DNA of 64,000 bases, taken from the NCBI GenBank assembly GCA_018434945.1, contig JAHDOI010000035.1, positions 147,401-211,400 of the forward strand. Reading direction: 5' to 3'. A program made the position numbers and the translations under genes. The DNA comes from Selenomonadales bacterium. Its GTDB lineage: Bacteria > Bacillota > Negativicutes > Sporomusales > UBA7701. The notes under the pieces were generated by a model. The model ran no database searches, had not been told where the DNA came from, and was given only the letters and a program-made list of their open reading frames with translations. Each line of letters opens with the position of its first letter. Position 1 is the first letter of the stretch. Shown here piece after piece: positions 43,252-51,166 of the stretch.

Positions 43252-44984
43252 GGCTGCTCACCGTTTACCAACTGCTGCTCGTACAGTTTGAAGTAGAGTC
43301 CGTCACGTGCGACCAGTTCGGCATGCGTTCCCTGTTCGGCTAAGACTCCGCCGTCCATGACGACGATAAAATCAGCTTCTTTGACCGCCGCGACCCGCTG
43401 CGATACGATTATTGTGGTACGGCCGCCGCTGAAGTCCTTCATGTTGGCGAGCAGTTCGGTTTGGGTATTGTAGTCCAGGGATGCGAAGACATCGTCAAGG
43501 AGAAGAATTTCAGGGTTCTTGACCAAGGCACGGGCAATAGCCACCCGCTGTTGCTGTCCGCCTGAAAGACGACGGCCTTTCTCGCCGAGAACGGTGCCGA
43601 AGCCGTAAGGCTTGTCGTCGATCGCTTCCCTGACCGCCGCGAGGCCGGCCGCTTTTTCCACCTCGGCACGTGGGTAGTCGCGATCAAAGGCGATGTTTTC
43701 GCCGATTGTACGGGCGAACAGAAAACTATCCTGCGGAACATAGCCGATCCCTTGACGGAGCGACAGAAAATCCAGCGTTAGTATATCCTGACCGCCGATG
43801 AAAATACTGCCGGCAGGGGGCTCGTAGAGGCGGAGCAGAAGCTTGAGCAGGGTGGATTTGCCGGAGCCGGTTCGTCCCACGATGCCGACGACAGCCCCCT
43901 CAGGGATGGAAAGGGTGATGTCTTTGAGAGCAGGGTTGGTGTTGTCAGGGTACTGAAATGTCAGCTGACGGAGTTCGATACTGCTGCCGGGGAGTTCGGA
44001 CGGTGACTCCGTCAAGCCGGCCTCGTAGGCCGGTTCACTAAGAAGGGCGGCTATGCGGGCCAGCGACGCCGAGCCCCGTTGTACAGTCGCGACCAGATAG
44101 CTGAAGCCGGTGACCGGCCATATCATGAGGCCGAGGTAACCGAGGAAGGCGACAAGGTCGCCAACTGTCAGGTCGCCGGCAACGATAAGCTGTCCGCCGC
44201 CGTAAAGCGCAATTGCGTAGCAAAACAGCGGGGCGGTATGGGAGACGGGAAAATATGCGGCCTGCAGCCTGGCCATGGACAGATTAGCGGCAACATTGTC
44301 CTTGCTCACGGCGGTAAAACGGTCGATGGCCACCGGTTCGGCGGCAAACCCTTTAACGACCCTGGCGCCGGCAAATGTTTCCTGAACCATCTCGGTGAGC
44401 TGGCTGAATCTCTCCTGCACGGTGCGGAAGCGGTCATGGACAGGCCGCCCCATCAGAACGGTGGCGATAAGTACGAATGGCAGGGGCACAACCGATTGCC
44501 AGGTGAGTTCCCAGTTGACAACTTCGACCATAACGATCAATGAGGCCAAACCCATTATGAGGGCGTCCACGAGCAGAAGAGCGCCAAGGCCGACCGCGAC
44601 GCGAACCGCGGTGACGTCGCTGGTGGTTAGGGCCATTACCCGTCCCGGGCCGAAGCGATCGAAATATGCGGGATGAAGGCGGAGAGCGTGGGCAAATAGT
44701 CTGTCCCTCAGGTAATATTCGAGGTGACGGGTAGTGCCCATGATGAGCACCCGGTAGAAGTAGCGGAGGATGGCGATAAGGACAGCCAGTGCCGCCAGCG
44801 CCATGAGCAGCCTGGCGAGCCCCCCGTCCCCCGCCAACAAAAGGTCAACCGCCATTCCGGTAATACGGGGAATGGCTAACTGCATCAAGTCGACGACAAC
44901 GAGAACAAGGACGCCGAGCCCATAGTATGGCCAGCGCCGCCGGAAGAACGGCGTCAGTATGCTTATGTGGCGTAAAAAAACCAT
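43248..44984 (-). CDS. ABC exporter half-transporter A (degenerate nucleotide site)
   Basis: The 578-residue product has Walker A GRTGSGKSTLLKLLL, an intact signature LSGGQQQRVAIARAL, but Walker B ILLLDDVFASLD with Asp where the catalytic Glu should be and Gln instead of His in IIVSQRVAAVK. These substitutions are typical of the non-hydrolysing half of heterodimeric exporters. The start is ATG 44984 (MVFLRHISILTPFF) after AAGGTGAG; the frame is open upstream to 45059. It is the first gene of the exporter pair. Confidence 0.93.
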   Translation of the reverse strand: MVFLRHISILTPFFRRRWPYYGLGVLVLVVVDLMQLAIPRITGMAVDLLLAGDGGLARLLMALAALAVLIAILRYFYRVLIMGTTRHLEYYLRDRLFAHALRLHPAYFDRFGPGRVMALTTSDVTAVRVAVGLGALLLVDALIMGLASLIVMVEVVNWELTWQSVVPLPFVLIATVLMGRPVHDRFRTVQERFSQLTEMVQETFAGARVVKGFAAEPVAIDRFTAVSKDNVAANLSMARLQAAYFPVSHTAPLFCYAIALYGGGQLIVAGDLTVGDLVAFLGYLGLMIWPVTGFSYLVATVQRGSASLARIAALLSEPAYEAGLTESPSELPGSSIELRQLTFQYPDNTNPALKDITLSIPEGAVVGIVGRTGSGKSTLLKLLLRLYEPPAGSIFIGGQDILTLDFLSLRQGIGYVPQDSFLFARTIGENIAFDRDYPRAEVEKAAGLAAVREAIDDKPYGFGTVLGEKGRRLSGGQQQRVAIARALVKNPEILLLDDVFASLDYNTQTELLANMKDFSGGRTTIIVSQRVAAVKEADFIVVMDGGVLAEQGTHAELVARDGLYFKLYEQQLVNGEQP

Positions 44985-45156
44985 GTCTCTCACCTTTACC
45001 GAAATACCTTTAGTTATCAAATACGGCCCGCGCCGCGCCAATTCCTGCGCAACGGTCATTGTGTTGTTACTTTGCCCCGCTATTCAGATATACTAGTCTG
45101 ATGGCCTGGACAAAATATGATATAGTGAAGACACACTAGAATCAGGAGTGTGCCCC

Positions 45157-45747
45157 ATGAGTGTTCTCAAACAGATGAAAACACCCGTTTTCGCGGCCGA
45201 AGGCGTCCTTCACCTTGATCGGGACGTTTTCCGGCTTGCCGTTACCGGCCTCCCCGACGGCGACCGCACTTTCAGCCTTGGCGAGCTTAAGGCAAATTTC
45301 CCGTCCTCGACCGCCGACATCCGCCTCACTTCGGTTAGCGGCTGGTCGGTGAGAGCCGCCTGGGACGGCATTCTGTGGCGAGATTTTATTGCGGCTGTGA
45401 ATCCTCCACGGTCCGCTCGCTATGCTTTCCTGACGAGTGCCGGTGATTACACGACCTGCATTCTGCTGTCCGATCTCGCGGCGTCGCAGGCTATGATTGC
45501 CTGGGGCGTCGGCAGAGAGCCTCTTGAGGACGAATACGGCGGTCCGCTGCGCCTGGTAGTGCCCAATCTTTGGGGCTACAAGAGCTGCAAATGGCTGACG
45601 AGAATCGTCTTTACTGACAAATACATAACCGGTTACTGGGAGTTGAGAGGCTACACCCACCGCGGCGATATCGAGCCGGGGGAATCCTTCGACGTTAACA
45701 GTCAAAAGTACCGCCCGATCAGGGGCGGCGAGGTGACCGAGTTTTAA
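45157..45747 (+). CDS. Oxidoreductase molybdopterin-domain protein lacking the molybdenum Cys
   Basis: The 196-residue product has the sulfite-oxidase-type fold blocks ADIRLTSVSGWSVRAAWDGILW and GGPLRLVVPNLWGYKSCKWLTRIVF. In the family the first block normally reads xCVTGWS, with Cys ligating molybdenum. Here the codon is TCG, so Ser replaces it. No twin-arginine or signal peptide is visible, so it is cytoplasmic. The cofactor may be bound without direct Cys ligation, or the protein may not be an active oxidoreductase. ATG 45157 follows CAGGAG. Confidence 0.8.
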   Translation: MSVLKQMKTPVFAAEGVLHLDRDVFRLAVTGLPDGDRTFSLGELKANFPSSTADIRLTSVSGWSVRAAWDGILWRDFIAAVNPPRSARYAFLTSAGDYTTCILLSDLAASQAMIAWGVGREPLEDEYGGPLRLVVPNLWGYKSCKWLTRIVFTDKYITGYWELRGYTHRGDIEPGESFDVNSQKYRPIRGGEVTEF

Positions 45748-45749
45748 AA

Positions 45750-45778
45750 ACCCCGGAGCGAAGCTCCGGGGTTTCATA
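45750..45778. terminator. Bidirectional terminator
   Basis: CCCCGGAGC, GAA and GCTCCGGGG (followed by TTT on plus, and by TTTTTAAA on minus) lies between convergent genes. Confidence 0.88.
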
Positions 45779-45786
45779 CACGTTTG

Positions 45787-46221
45787 TCAGGGCAAATTAA
45801 CTTTTTTGGCGGCGATAGGCGTGGACAGCACCAGATGTGTCTCCGTGCGGCCGTAGGCAGCTAAATCGTCGAGCAAACTTTCAAGTGCCGCTGTGTCGGC
45901 GACGGCGGCAGCAAGCAGATAGGAAGCGCTGCCGGCCAGACGATGACACTCAAGAAGCCTGGCCTGGCGGCGGCAATAGTCGAGTAACGCTTCACCTGTG
46001 CCGCCGTCCATTGTCACGAAGATGAAGGCCCGGACCGGCAGTCCGGCTCTGGCGATATTTATGTCGGCGCGGTAGCCGCCGATGATGCCGCTGTCTTCGA
46101 GCTTCTTGACGCGCTCTATGGTTGCCGGGCTTGTCAGTCCTACCCGCTGGCCTAGTTCTTTCATGGTTATCCGGCCGTCGGTCTGAAGGATGTCGACAAT
46201 CCGCAAGTCGATGTTGTCCAT
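45787..46221 (-). CDS. Lrp/AsnC-family transcription regulator
   Basis: The 144-residue product starts MDNIDLRIVDILQTDGRITMKELGQRVGLTSPATIERVKKLEDSGII, the Lrp winged HTH, followed by a RAM effector domain (LDYCRRQARLLECHRLAGSASYLLAAAV). Family members sense amino acids as octamers. It lies upstream on the same strand as nothing obvious but is adjacent to the glutamine synthetase gene, which ends 120 bases before its start on the same strand; regulation of nitrogen metabolism is plausible but not shown. Confidence 0.9.
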   Translation of the reverse strand: MDNIDLRIVDILQTDGRITMKELGQRVGLTSPATIERVKKLEDSGIIGGYRADINIARAGLPVRAFIFVTMDGGTGEALLDYCRRQARLLECHRLAGSASYLLAAAVADTAALESLLDDLAAYGRTETHLVLSTPIAAKKVNLP

Positions 46222-46294
46222 ATTCCACCTCAGAAATAATAATCCTAATCCATTTTAGGTTAATTTTCTACAGATTTCAAGTGATAATCCGACA

Positions 46295-46336
46295 AAAATT
46301 AAATCCCCCGACCGATGCCGGGGGATTTAATTTTCA
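46295..46336 (-). terminator. Terminator of the glutamine synthetase gene
   Basis: AAATTAAATCCCCCG pairs with CGGGGGATTTAATTT, flanked by T on the minus strand. Confidence 0.9.
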
Positions 46337-46340
46337 CTTT

Positions 46341-48236
46341 CTAGATTATGTTGCGTTTGTACTGGGCGTAGAGGGCTTTGAGCTCGCTCATCTTTGCGGC
46401 CATCTCGATCTGCATGTTCGAGGCTGCTGCATAGTCGCCGTTTGCCACCGCGTCCCTAATCCGGCTGAACAGGCTTTTGGCGGCGGTTGTATCTTTGGCG
46501 ATATATGTGCGAAGAGCGCTTACTTTCAGCCAGGCTTTTTCGTCTATTTCGTCTTTGGCGTCATGTACGGGTTTGCACTCTTTTATCATTTCGCAGTTCT
46601 CGCCGATGATGCGGTTGACAATTTCTGTACGCCAGCGGAGGAGCGCTCCGGCCACGAACGCATCGATGAGTTCTTTGCGGAAGGCGTTGCCTGCGGTAAG
46701 AACGGCAACCTTCTGCGGATACTTTTCGATGTTGAGCATGTTTTCCCATACGGTGGCCGGAGGCTTGCTGAAGAGGCGGTCACGTTCTTCGGCGGTGTAG
46801 TCTTCGAAAACATCGTGCTCACTGCGATAGGCACGCCCCTGCTCAAGGTAAAATCCGGCGGTAGCAGGCTCTTTGGACAATTCGGCTTCAAGTTCCTTGG
46901 TGGTCTTGCCAGCACTTACGGCGGCTTTGATACCGTCGAGCATACTCAGATAGAAGGCGGCGACGGCGATATATGTGTTGGTGAAGGGGTTCGGAGCGCG
47001 GACCTCGAAGCGGGTGGCCAGCGGGTTGTTGACGTCGCGTACGAGGCCGGCGAGGATTGTGCGGTTGCGGGACGGCACAGCCGGGCTGTGGCCGAGCGAG
47101 GTTACGATGCAGACCGGTGCTTCGAAACCGGGCTTGAGGCGGTTCAGCGAATCATTGGTAGCGGAAATGAAGGGATTGACGACCTCGTAATTTTTGAGGA
47201 GTCCCATGATTGCGCCATAGCCGACGGCGCTCAGGAAGTCACCTTTCATATCGCCGGGGGCGAATAGGTTCACCAATTTACCCGATTTCAGCTTGGCGGC
47301 CATTCCTACGTGGGTGTGCTCGCCGCTGCCTGCGACGCCATTGATAGGCTTGGCTTTAAAGGTAACCTCAAGCCCATTTTCGCGGAAAACTTCTTTTACA
47401 AGGATGCGTGCCTGAAGTTCGTTGTCCGCGGCCTGCATGGCATTGGTAAAGCGCCAGTCGATTTCCATCTGCTCAACAACGTGAGCGAGATTGCCGGATT
47501 CGCCGATTCGGGCTTTAAGGCCGCCGACTTCCTTATGCCCCATCTCGGGCTCAAGACCATACCTTTCCAGCATGAGCATGGCTTCTTCAAGAGCGGTGCG
47601 AGCCTGACCGCGGGCCCTGGCCCAGTAGTTCTCCTGCATAACCTGAGTGGCTGACAGTTCTTCGATTTCTGCTGTCTCGTCAGGTGTCTTGACCCAGAAT
47701 TCAAGTTCGGTGCCGACGGTAAAAACGATGTCTTCAATTTCGGCGGGATCCAGATGCTCAAGGCCGGATACTTTGCCGGCTTTTTTCAGCAAACCGAAAA
47801 CTTCCCCTTTTACGTATTCAAGGCTCTGAGCCAAGATGGAGCGGGAGTCGACCCGTAGGCCGTTGTGGACGAGGAAAGCAGGTATGCGGAGGGAGCCGAC
47901 CGGTTTGCCGGTCTCTTCATCGATGCTATCCCAGTTGTAATCGATAAACCAGTTGACGTTCGGGTCTACGACCATATCGACTTTGGCGTTGTTAAGAGTA
48001 GCCAGGCCGGTAAGAACGACCGACGAACCATCTGTTTCAACGGCGCCGCCGAGGAAAAACTTCTCGATATCCTTCAAAAACAGATTTATCGGGATCTTTT
48101 CGTCGGTGTCGTTACCGGCGAGATCGATGCCGACGAGGGATACGAACTTGATCTCGGGATGATCCTTCAGCAGAGTTACCAACTGTCCGTTGGTGTATTT
48201 GCCTGCCGGGATGAAGTAAAGCAGATCGTTCAACAT
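46341..48236 (-). CDS. Large glutamine synthetase-type enzyme (631 aa)
   Basis: The product has the glutamine synthetase catalytic signatures VGTELEFWVK (metal Glu), VAGSGEHTHVGMAAKLKSG (the GSGxHxH motif), LATRFEVRAPNPFTNTYIAVAAF and NRTILAGLVRD. At 631 residues it is longer than GSI (about 450), with a C-terminal helical extension of about 130 residues. It resembles the GSIII-like enzymes of clostridia and Negativicutes. It would form glutamine from glutamate and ammonia with ATP. ATG 48236 follows GAGAGGTGG. A 44-codon leader gene precedes it. Confidence 0.88.
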   Translation of the reverse strand: MLNDLLYFIPAGKYTNGQLVTLLKDHPEIKFVSLVGIDLAGNDTDEKIPINLFLKDIEKFFLGGAVETDGSSVVLTGLATLNNAKVDMVVDPNVNWFIDYNWDSIDEETGKPVGSLRIPAFLVHNGLRVDSRSILAQSLEYVKGEVFGLLKKAGKVSGLEHLDPAEIEDIVFTVGTELEFWVKTPDETAEIEELSATQVMQENYWARARGQARTALEEAMLMLERYGLEPEMGHKEVGGLKARIGESGNLAHVVEQMEIDWRFTNAMQAADNELQARILVKEVFRENGLEVTFKAKPINGVAGSGEHTHVGMAAKLKSGKLVNLFAPGDMKGDFLSAVGYGAIMGLLKNYEVVNPFISATNDSLNRLKPGFEAPVCIVTSLGHSPAVPSRNRTILAGLVRDVNNPLATRFEVRAPNPFTNTYIAVAAFYLSMLDGIKAAVSAGKTTKELEAELSKEPATAGFYLEQGRAYRSEHDVFEDYTAEERDRLFSKPPATVWENMLNIEKYPQKVAVLTAGNAFRKELIDAFVAGALLRWRTEIVNRIIGENCEMIKECKPVHDAKDEIDEKAWLKVSALRTYIAKDTTAAKSLFSRIRDAVANGDYAAASNMQIEMAAKMSELKALYAQYKRNII

Positions 48237-48277
48237 AATAATCCACCTCTCAAATTAATTTACATAATATCCATGTA

Positions 48278-48412
48278 TTAAGCCACTATGTTATTATTCC
48301 GCCCCTGGCTTAGAGGCATTCCCCCGCTGTCGCCGCTGGCCCAGAATTGCAGCAAGGAAGCAACCTGCCAGTATAGTGGCATACGGGTGAACTCTTCGCT
48401 GCCGGCTAACAT
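48278..48412 (-). CDS. Short peptide gene ahead of glutamine synthetase (44 aa)
   Basis: ATG 48412 is preceded by AAAGGAGGG, a strong site, so the frame is likely translated. The product begins MLAGSEEFTRMPLYWQVASL and ends GMPLSQGRNNNIVA. It is not hydrophobic enough for a membrane helix and matches no family I know. It ends 41 bases before the glutamine synthetase start. It may be a leader peptide whose translation affects the downstream gene, or a small regulator or inhibitor of the enzyme. Confidence 0.6.
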   Translation of the reverse strand: MLAGSEEFTRMPLYWQVASLLQFWASGDSGGMPLSQGRNNNIVA

Positions 48413-48505
48413 CGTTATCCCTCCTTTAATCCTCTGAACGCGAGAATGACTCGGGACGTTCGCGCCGCACCGGCCATACTCAAGGGGCGGCCGATAAAAG
48501 CGCAA

Positions 48506-48534
48506 AGGACCTCCTAAAAATCTTAGGAAGTCCT
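48506..48534 (-). promoter_or_regulatory. Attenuator-like hairpin in the glutamine synthetase leader
   Basis: AGGACCTCCTAA (48506-48517) pairs with TTAGGAAGTCCT (48523-48534) with one mismatch. On the minus strand it is followed by TTGCGCTTTTAT, a weak T tract. It lies between the promoter at 48565-48594 and the 44-codon gene. Confidence 0.55.
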
Positions 48535-48564
48535 CATCGACTTATAGTTATTAATTTTGTATTA

Positions 48565-48594
48565 ATTATAATTTTCGCCGGTGCTGTTTGTCAA
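48565..48594 (-). promoter_or_regulatory. Vegetative promoter of the glutamine synthetase transcript
   Basis: The minus strand reads TTGACA, 18 bases, then TATAAT, giving a leader of about 150 bases before the 44-codon gene. Confidence 0.75.
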
Positions 48595-48694
48595 TACCGG
48601 GCGGCAATTTTTTTTAATTTGCATCGACATTCTTGCTGTGTCCGTGCGGACATGATATCTTTAAATCTGGAAAGTCATTCAGGGAGGTTATTCC

Positions 48695-50284
48695 ATGGCC
48701 AATGCCAGCCTAGTCATACTAAACGCCGCCGTGTGGACTGGTATCCGGTCGGCAGGCCGCTGCCAGGCGATAGCCGTTTTTGACGACAGGATCGTCGCGA
48801 CAGGGAGCAACGCGGATATCTCATTGCTCGCAGGTTCAGCTACGACGGTGATTGACGCCGGCGGCAAACTTGTTCTGCCGGGCTTTAACGACAGCCATGC
48901 TCACCTCCTGCTCGGCGGCCGCCAACTGATGGCCGTAGATCTTCGAAACGCCCGCAGTCGTGCTGATTTTGCCGCCGAAGTCGCTTCCGCCGCCAGGGCA
49001 CTCCCTGCGGGTCGCTGGCTGATAGGCGGAAATTGGGATAATGGGGCGTGGTCCGATCCGGGATTGCCGGCTAAAGAGGACATCGACCCCTTCACGCGAG
49101 CCACGCCCGTGCTCCTTACCCGCACCGATCTTCATATGGGCTTGGTCAACAGCGCCGCCCTGTCGGCTGCCGGAATAACGGCTGGTACACCAGACCCGGC
49201 CGGAGGGGCAATAATACGTCATCCCGTTACCGGTGAACCAACCGGCATATTGAAGGATGCCGCACTCGAACTTATCCGCCGAGCAATTCCGCCGCCCTCT
49301 ATGGACGAATCGCTCACCGCTGTCGGGAACGCCTCAGAACTCGCAGCTTCTCTGGGTGTTACTTCACTGCAGGATATGGCGGTGGGTAAAGAATGGGAAA
49401 GCTGGCGTGTCTTTCAGGCCTTCCGCCGCCAACGAGCGTTGACCGTCAGACTTGGTCTCCACATGCCACTGTCCGACTGGTTCAATACTCGTGAAATACC
49501 TGTCGGCCAGCAGGATTCCTGGCTAAAACTTGCCGGCGTTAAGGCTTTTGTCGACGGGTCGCTCGGTTCTTCCACCGCCCTGTTCTTTGCCCCCTACGAC
49601 GATGAACCGGCTAACTGCGGCCTGTTGATGCAGCCTGCGGCCGAATTGGGTGAACAGCTCGCCGCCGCCGACCTTGCCGGGTTGCAGGCAGCCGTCCACG
49701 CCATCGGCGATAAGGCCAACCGTATTCTGCTGAACATCTATGACGAAGTAGCCGTACAAAACGGCAGCCGTGACCGACGTTTCCGCGTAGAGCACGCTCA
49801 ACACCTCTGCGCTGAAGACATCTGCCGGATGGCGACGCTGAATGCTATTGCCTCGGTTCAACCGAGTCACCTAATCGACGACGGCCGCTGGGCCGAGAGG
49901 CGAATAGGCCCCGAACGGACCAGGTTTGCCTATCCTTTCCGCTCGCTTATTTCCGCCGGTGTCAAGCTTGCCTTCGGAAGTGACTGGCCGGTTGCACCTC
50001 TTAACCCTCTTGAGGGCATTCAGGCTGCCGTGACCCGCAAGCTCGATAATGGGCGACCCTGGCACCCCGAACAGAGGATTACTGTCGAGGAAGCAGTTAA
50101 CGCCTATACCGTCAACGCTGCTTACGCTGAGTTTGCGGAAAACGAAAAAGGCGTGTTGTCGCCCGGGATGCTTGCCGATTTCGTTATTCTATCCCAAGAC
50201 ATTTTCGCAATTCCACCGGAAGATATTGCTGCCACAAAAGTGCTTTGTACTGTCTGCGGCGGCAAGATTGTCTACGAAAAATAG
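48695..50284 (+). CDS. Amidohydrolase (YtcJ/amidohydrolase 3 family)
   Basis: The 529-residue metal-dependent hydrolase has the metal site DSHAHLLLGG, VHAIGDKANRILL, RVEHAQHLC and LAFGSDWPVAPLNPLEGIQAA. The N-terminal and C-terminal segments (LVILNAAVWTG; GMLADFVILSQD) form the urease-like beta domain. Family members release formamide-type or amino-acyl groups; the exact substrate is unknown. It is followed after 15 bases by a DUF2284 gene, likely in one operon. Confidence 0.9.
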   Translation: MANASLVILNAAVWTGIRSAGRCQAIAVFDDRIVATGSNADISLLAGSATTVIDAGGKLVLPGFNDSHAHLLLGGRQLMAVDLRNARSRADFAAEVASAARALPAGRWLIGGNWDNGAWSDPGLPAKEDIDPFTRATPVLLTRTDLHMGLVNSAALSAAGITAGTPDPAGGAIIRHPVTGEPTGILKDAALELIRRAIPPPSMDESLTAVGNASELAASLGVTSLQDMAVGKEWESWRVFQAFRRQRALTVRLGLHMPLSDWFNTREIPVGQQDSWLKLAGVKAFVDGSLGSSTALFFAPYDDEPANCGLLMQPAAELGEQLAAADLAGLQAAVHAIGDKANRILLNIYDEVAVQNGSRDRRFRVEHAQHLCAEDICRMATLNAIASVQPSHLIDDGRWAERRIGPERTRFAYPFRSLISAGVKLAFGSDWPVAPLNPLEGIQAAVTRKLDNGRPWHPEQRITVEEAVNAYTVNAAYAEFAENEKGVLSPGMLADFVILSQDIFAIPPEDIAATKVLCTVCGGKIVYEK

Positions 50285-50299
50285 CGGGGAGGACCGCAA

Positions 50300-50869
50300 A
50301 TGTCGAAAACGGCGCAGACAATCAAAACTTTGCTGATGTTGGCCGAGACGGCGAAAGTCAAAGGTTGCTGCGAAGCCGAACCTTTTCTGGCACGGGAAAT
50401 CGTCGTCGATCCGCGCGTCAGGATGAAATGCCGGCTTAACCTGTGCGGCCAGTTCGGCCGGAACCTGATGTGCCCGCCAAATGTATGGGATCTGGCCGAA
50501 ACGTCATCCATACTGGCCCGATATACCTTCTCGCTTTTGCTGCAAATCACCCGCGAAGCTGCGCCCAATGAATACCAAACAGTGTTCGACAGGGAAAAAA
50601 ACACTATGAACGCGATTGTCGTCAGTCTTGAACATGCAGCCTTCCAAAGCGGCTTCAGTCTGGCTGTCGGGCTGGGCTGCGGACACTGCCAGCTCTGTTA
50701 TGAATGTGCGGACGAAGTTTGTCCGTCAGTATGCCGCCGGCCGGCACAGGCCCGCCCTTCCCTGGAGGCGGTAGGAATCGATGTGGAAAAAACCTGTGCA
50801 GCCGCCGGACTTCCGGCCGGATTTTCTCCCGGCCGCGTCACGCTCTCTGGACTCTTGCTCTTGGATTAA
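50300..50869 (+). CDS. DUF2284 cysteine-rich protein
   Basis: The 189-residue product has cysteine blocks KCRLNLCGQFGRNLMCPPN and GLGCGHCQLCYECADEVCPSVCRRP, the DUF2284 pattern, probably binding an iron-sulfur cluster. The family is abundant in anaerobes and annotated as predicted metal-binding; no activity is established. ATG 50300 follows GGGGAGG. It lies between the amidohydrolase and a small membrane protein in the same orientation. Confidence 0.85.
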   Translation: MSKTAQTIKTLLMLAETAKVKGCCEAEPFLAREIVVDPRVRMKCRLNLCGQFGRNLMCPPNVWDLAETSSILARYTFSLLLQITREAAPNEYQTVFDREKNTMNAIVVSLEHAAFQSGFSLAVGLGCGHCQLCYECADEVCPSVCRRPAQARPSLEAVGIDVEKTCAAAGLPAGFSPGRVTLSGLLLLD

Positions 50870-50909
50870 ATAAGGTCTGGCACTTCAAAGGCCGGAAAGG
50901 AAGCTGAAC

Positions 50910-51113
50910 ATGGCCAAATATTCGACCCCCTTTTATCTCGTAGTCGCACTGGTGGCAGTTGTGATCCTCGGTACCTCGATTGATATACTTGATGCCATTT
51001 TCGGCACACAATTAGCCGCTTACAGCGGCATATGGCTCTCTTTGGCGGCTATAGCCCTTTTCATCGCTTACCTGGTGTATGCATATAAAATTTGGAAAAG
51101 CAAGAAGCCATAG
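50910..51113 (+). CDS. Small two-helix membrane protein (67 aa)
   Basis: Residues 8-30 (FYLVVALVAVVILGTSIDIL) and 40-60 (GIWLSLAAIALFIAYLVYAY) form two membrane helices joined by a short loop; the tail is basic (KIWKSKKP). ATG 50910 follows GGAAAGGAAG. The stop lies in the terminator hairpin. The family is not recognised. It may be part of the same operon as the amidohydrolase. Confidence 0.7.
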   Translation: MAKYSTPFYLVVALVAVVILGTSIDILDAIFGTQLAAYSGIWLSLAAIALFIAYLVYAYKIWKSKKP

Positions 51114-51166
51114 CCATAATAGAGCAGCCACGGTTGTTAATCAACCGTGGCTGCTCTATTATGGCT
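51112..51166. terminator. Bidirectional terminator with a perfect 25-bp stem
   Basis: Bases 51112-51136 pair without mismatch with 51142-51166 around a TTAAT loop. The hairpin contains the stop codons of both convergent genes. Its length and perfection are unusual for a terminator. Confidence 0.8.
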
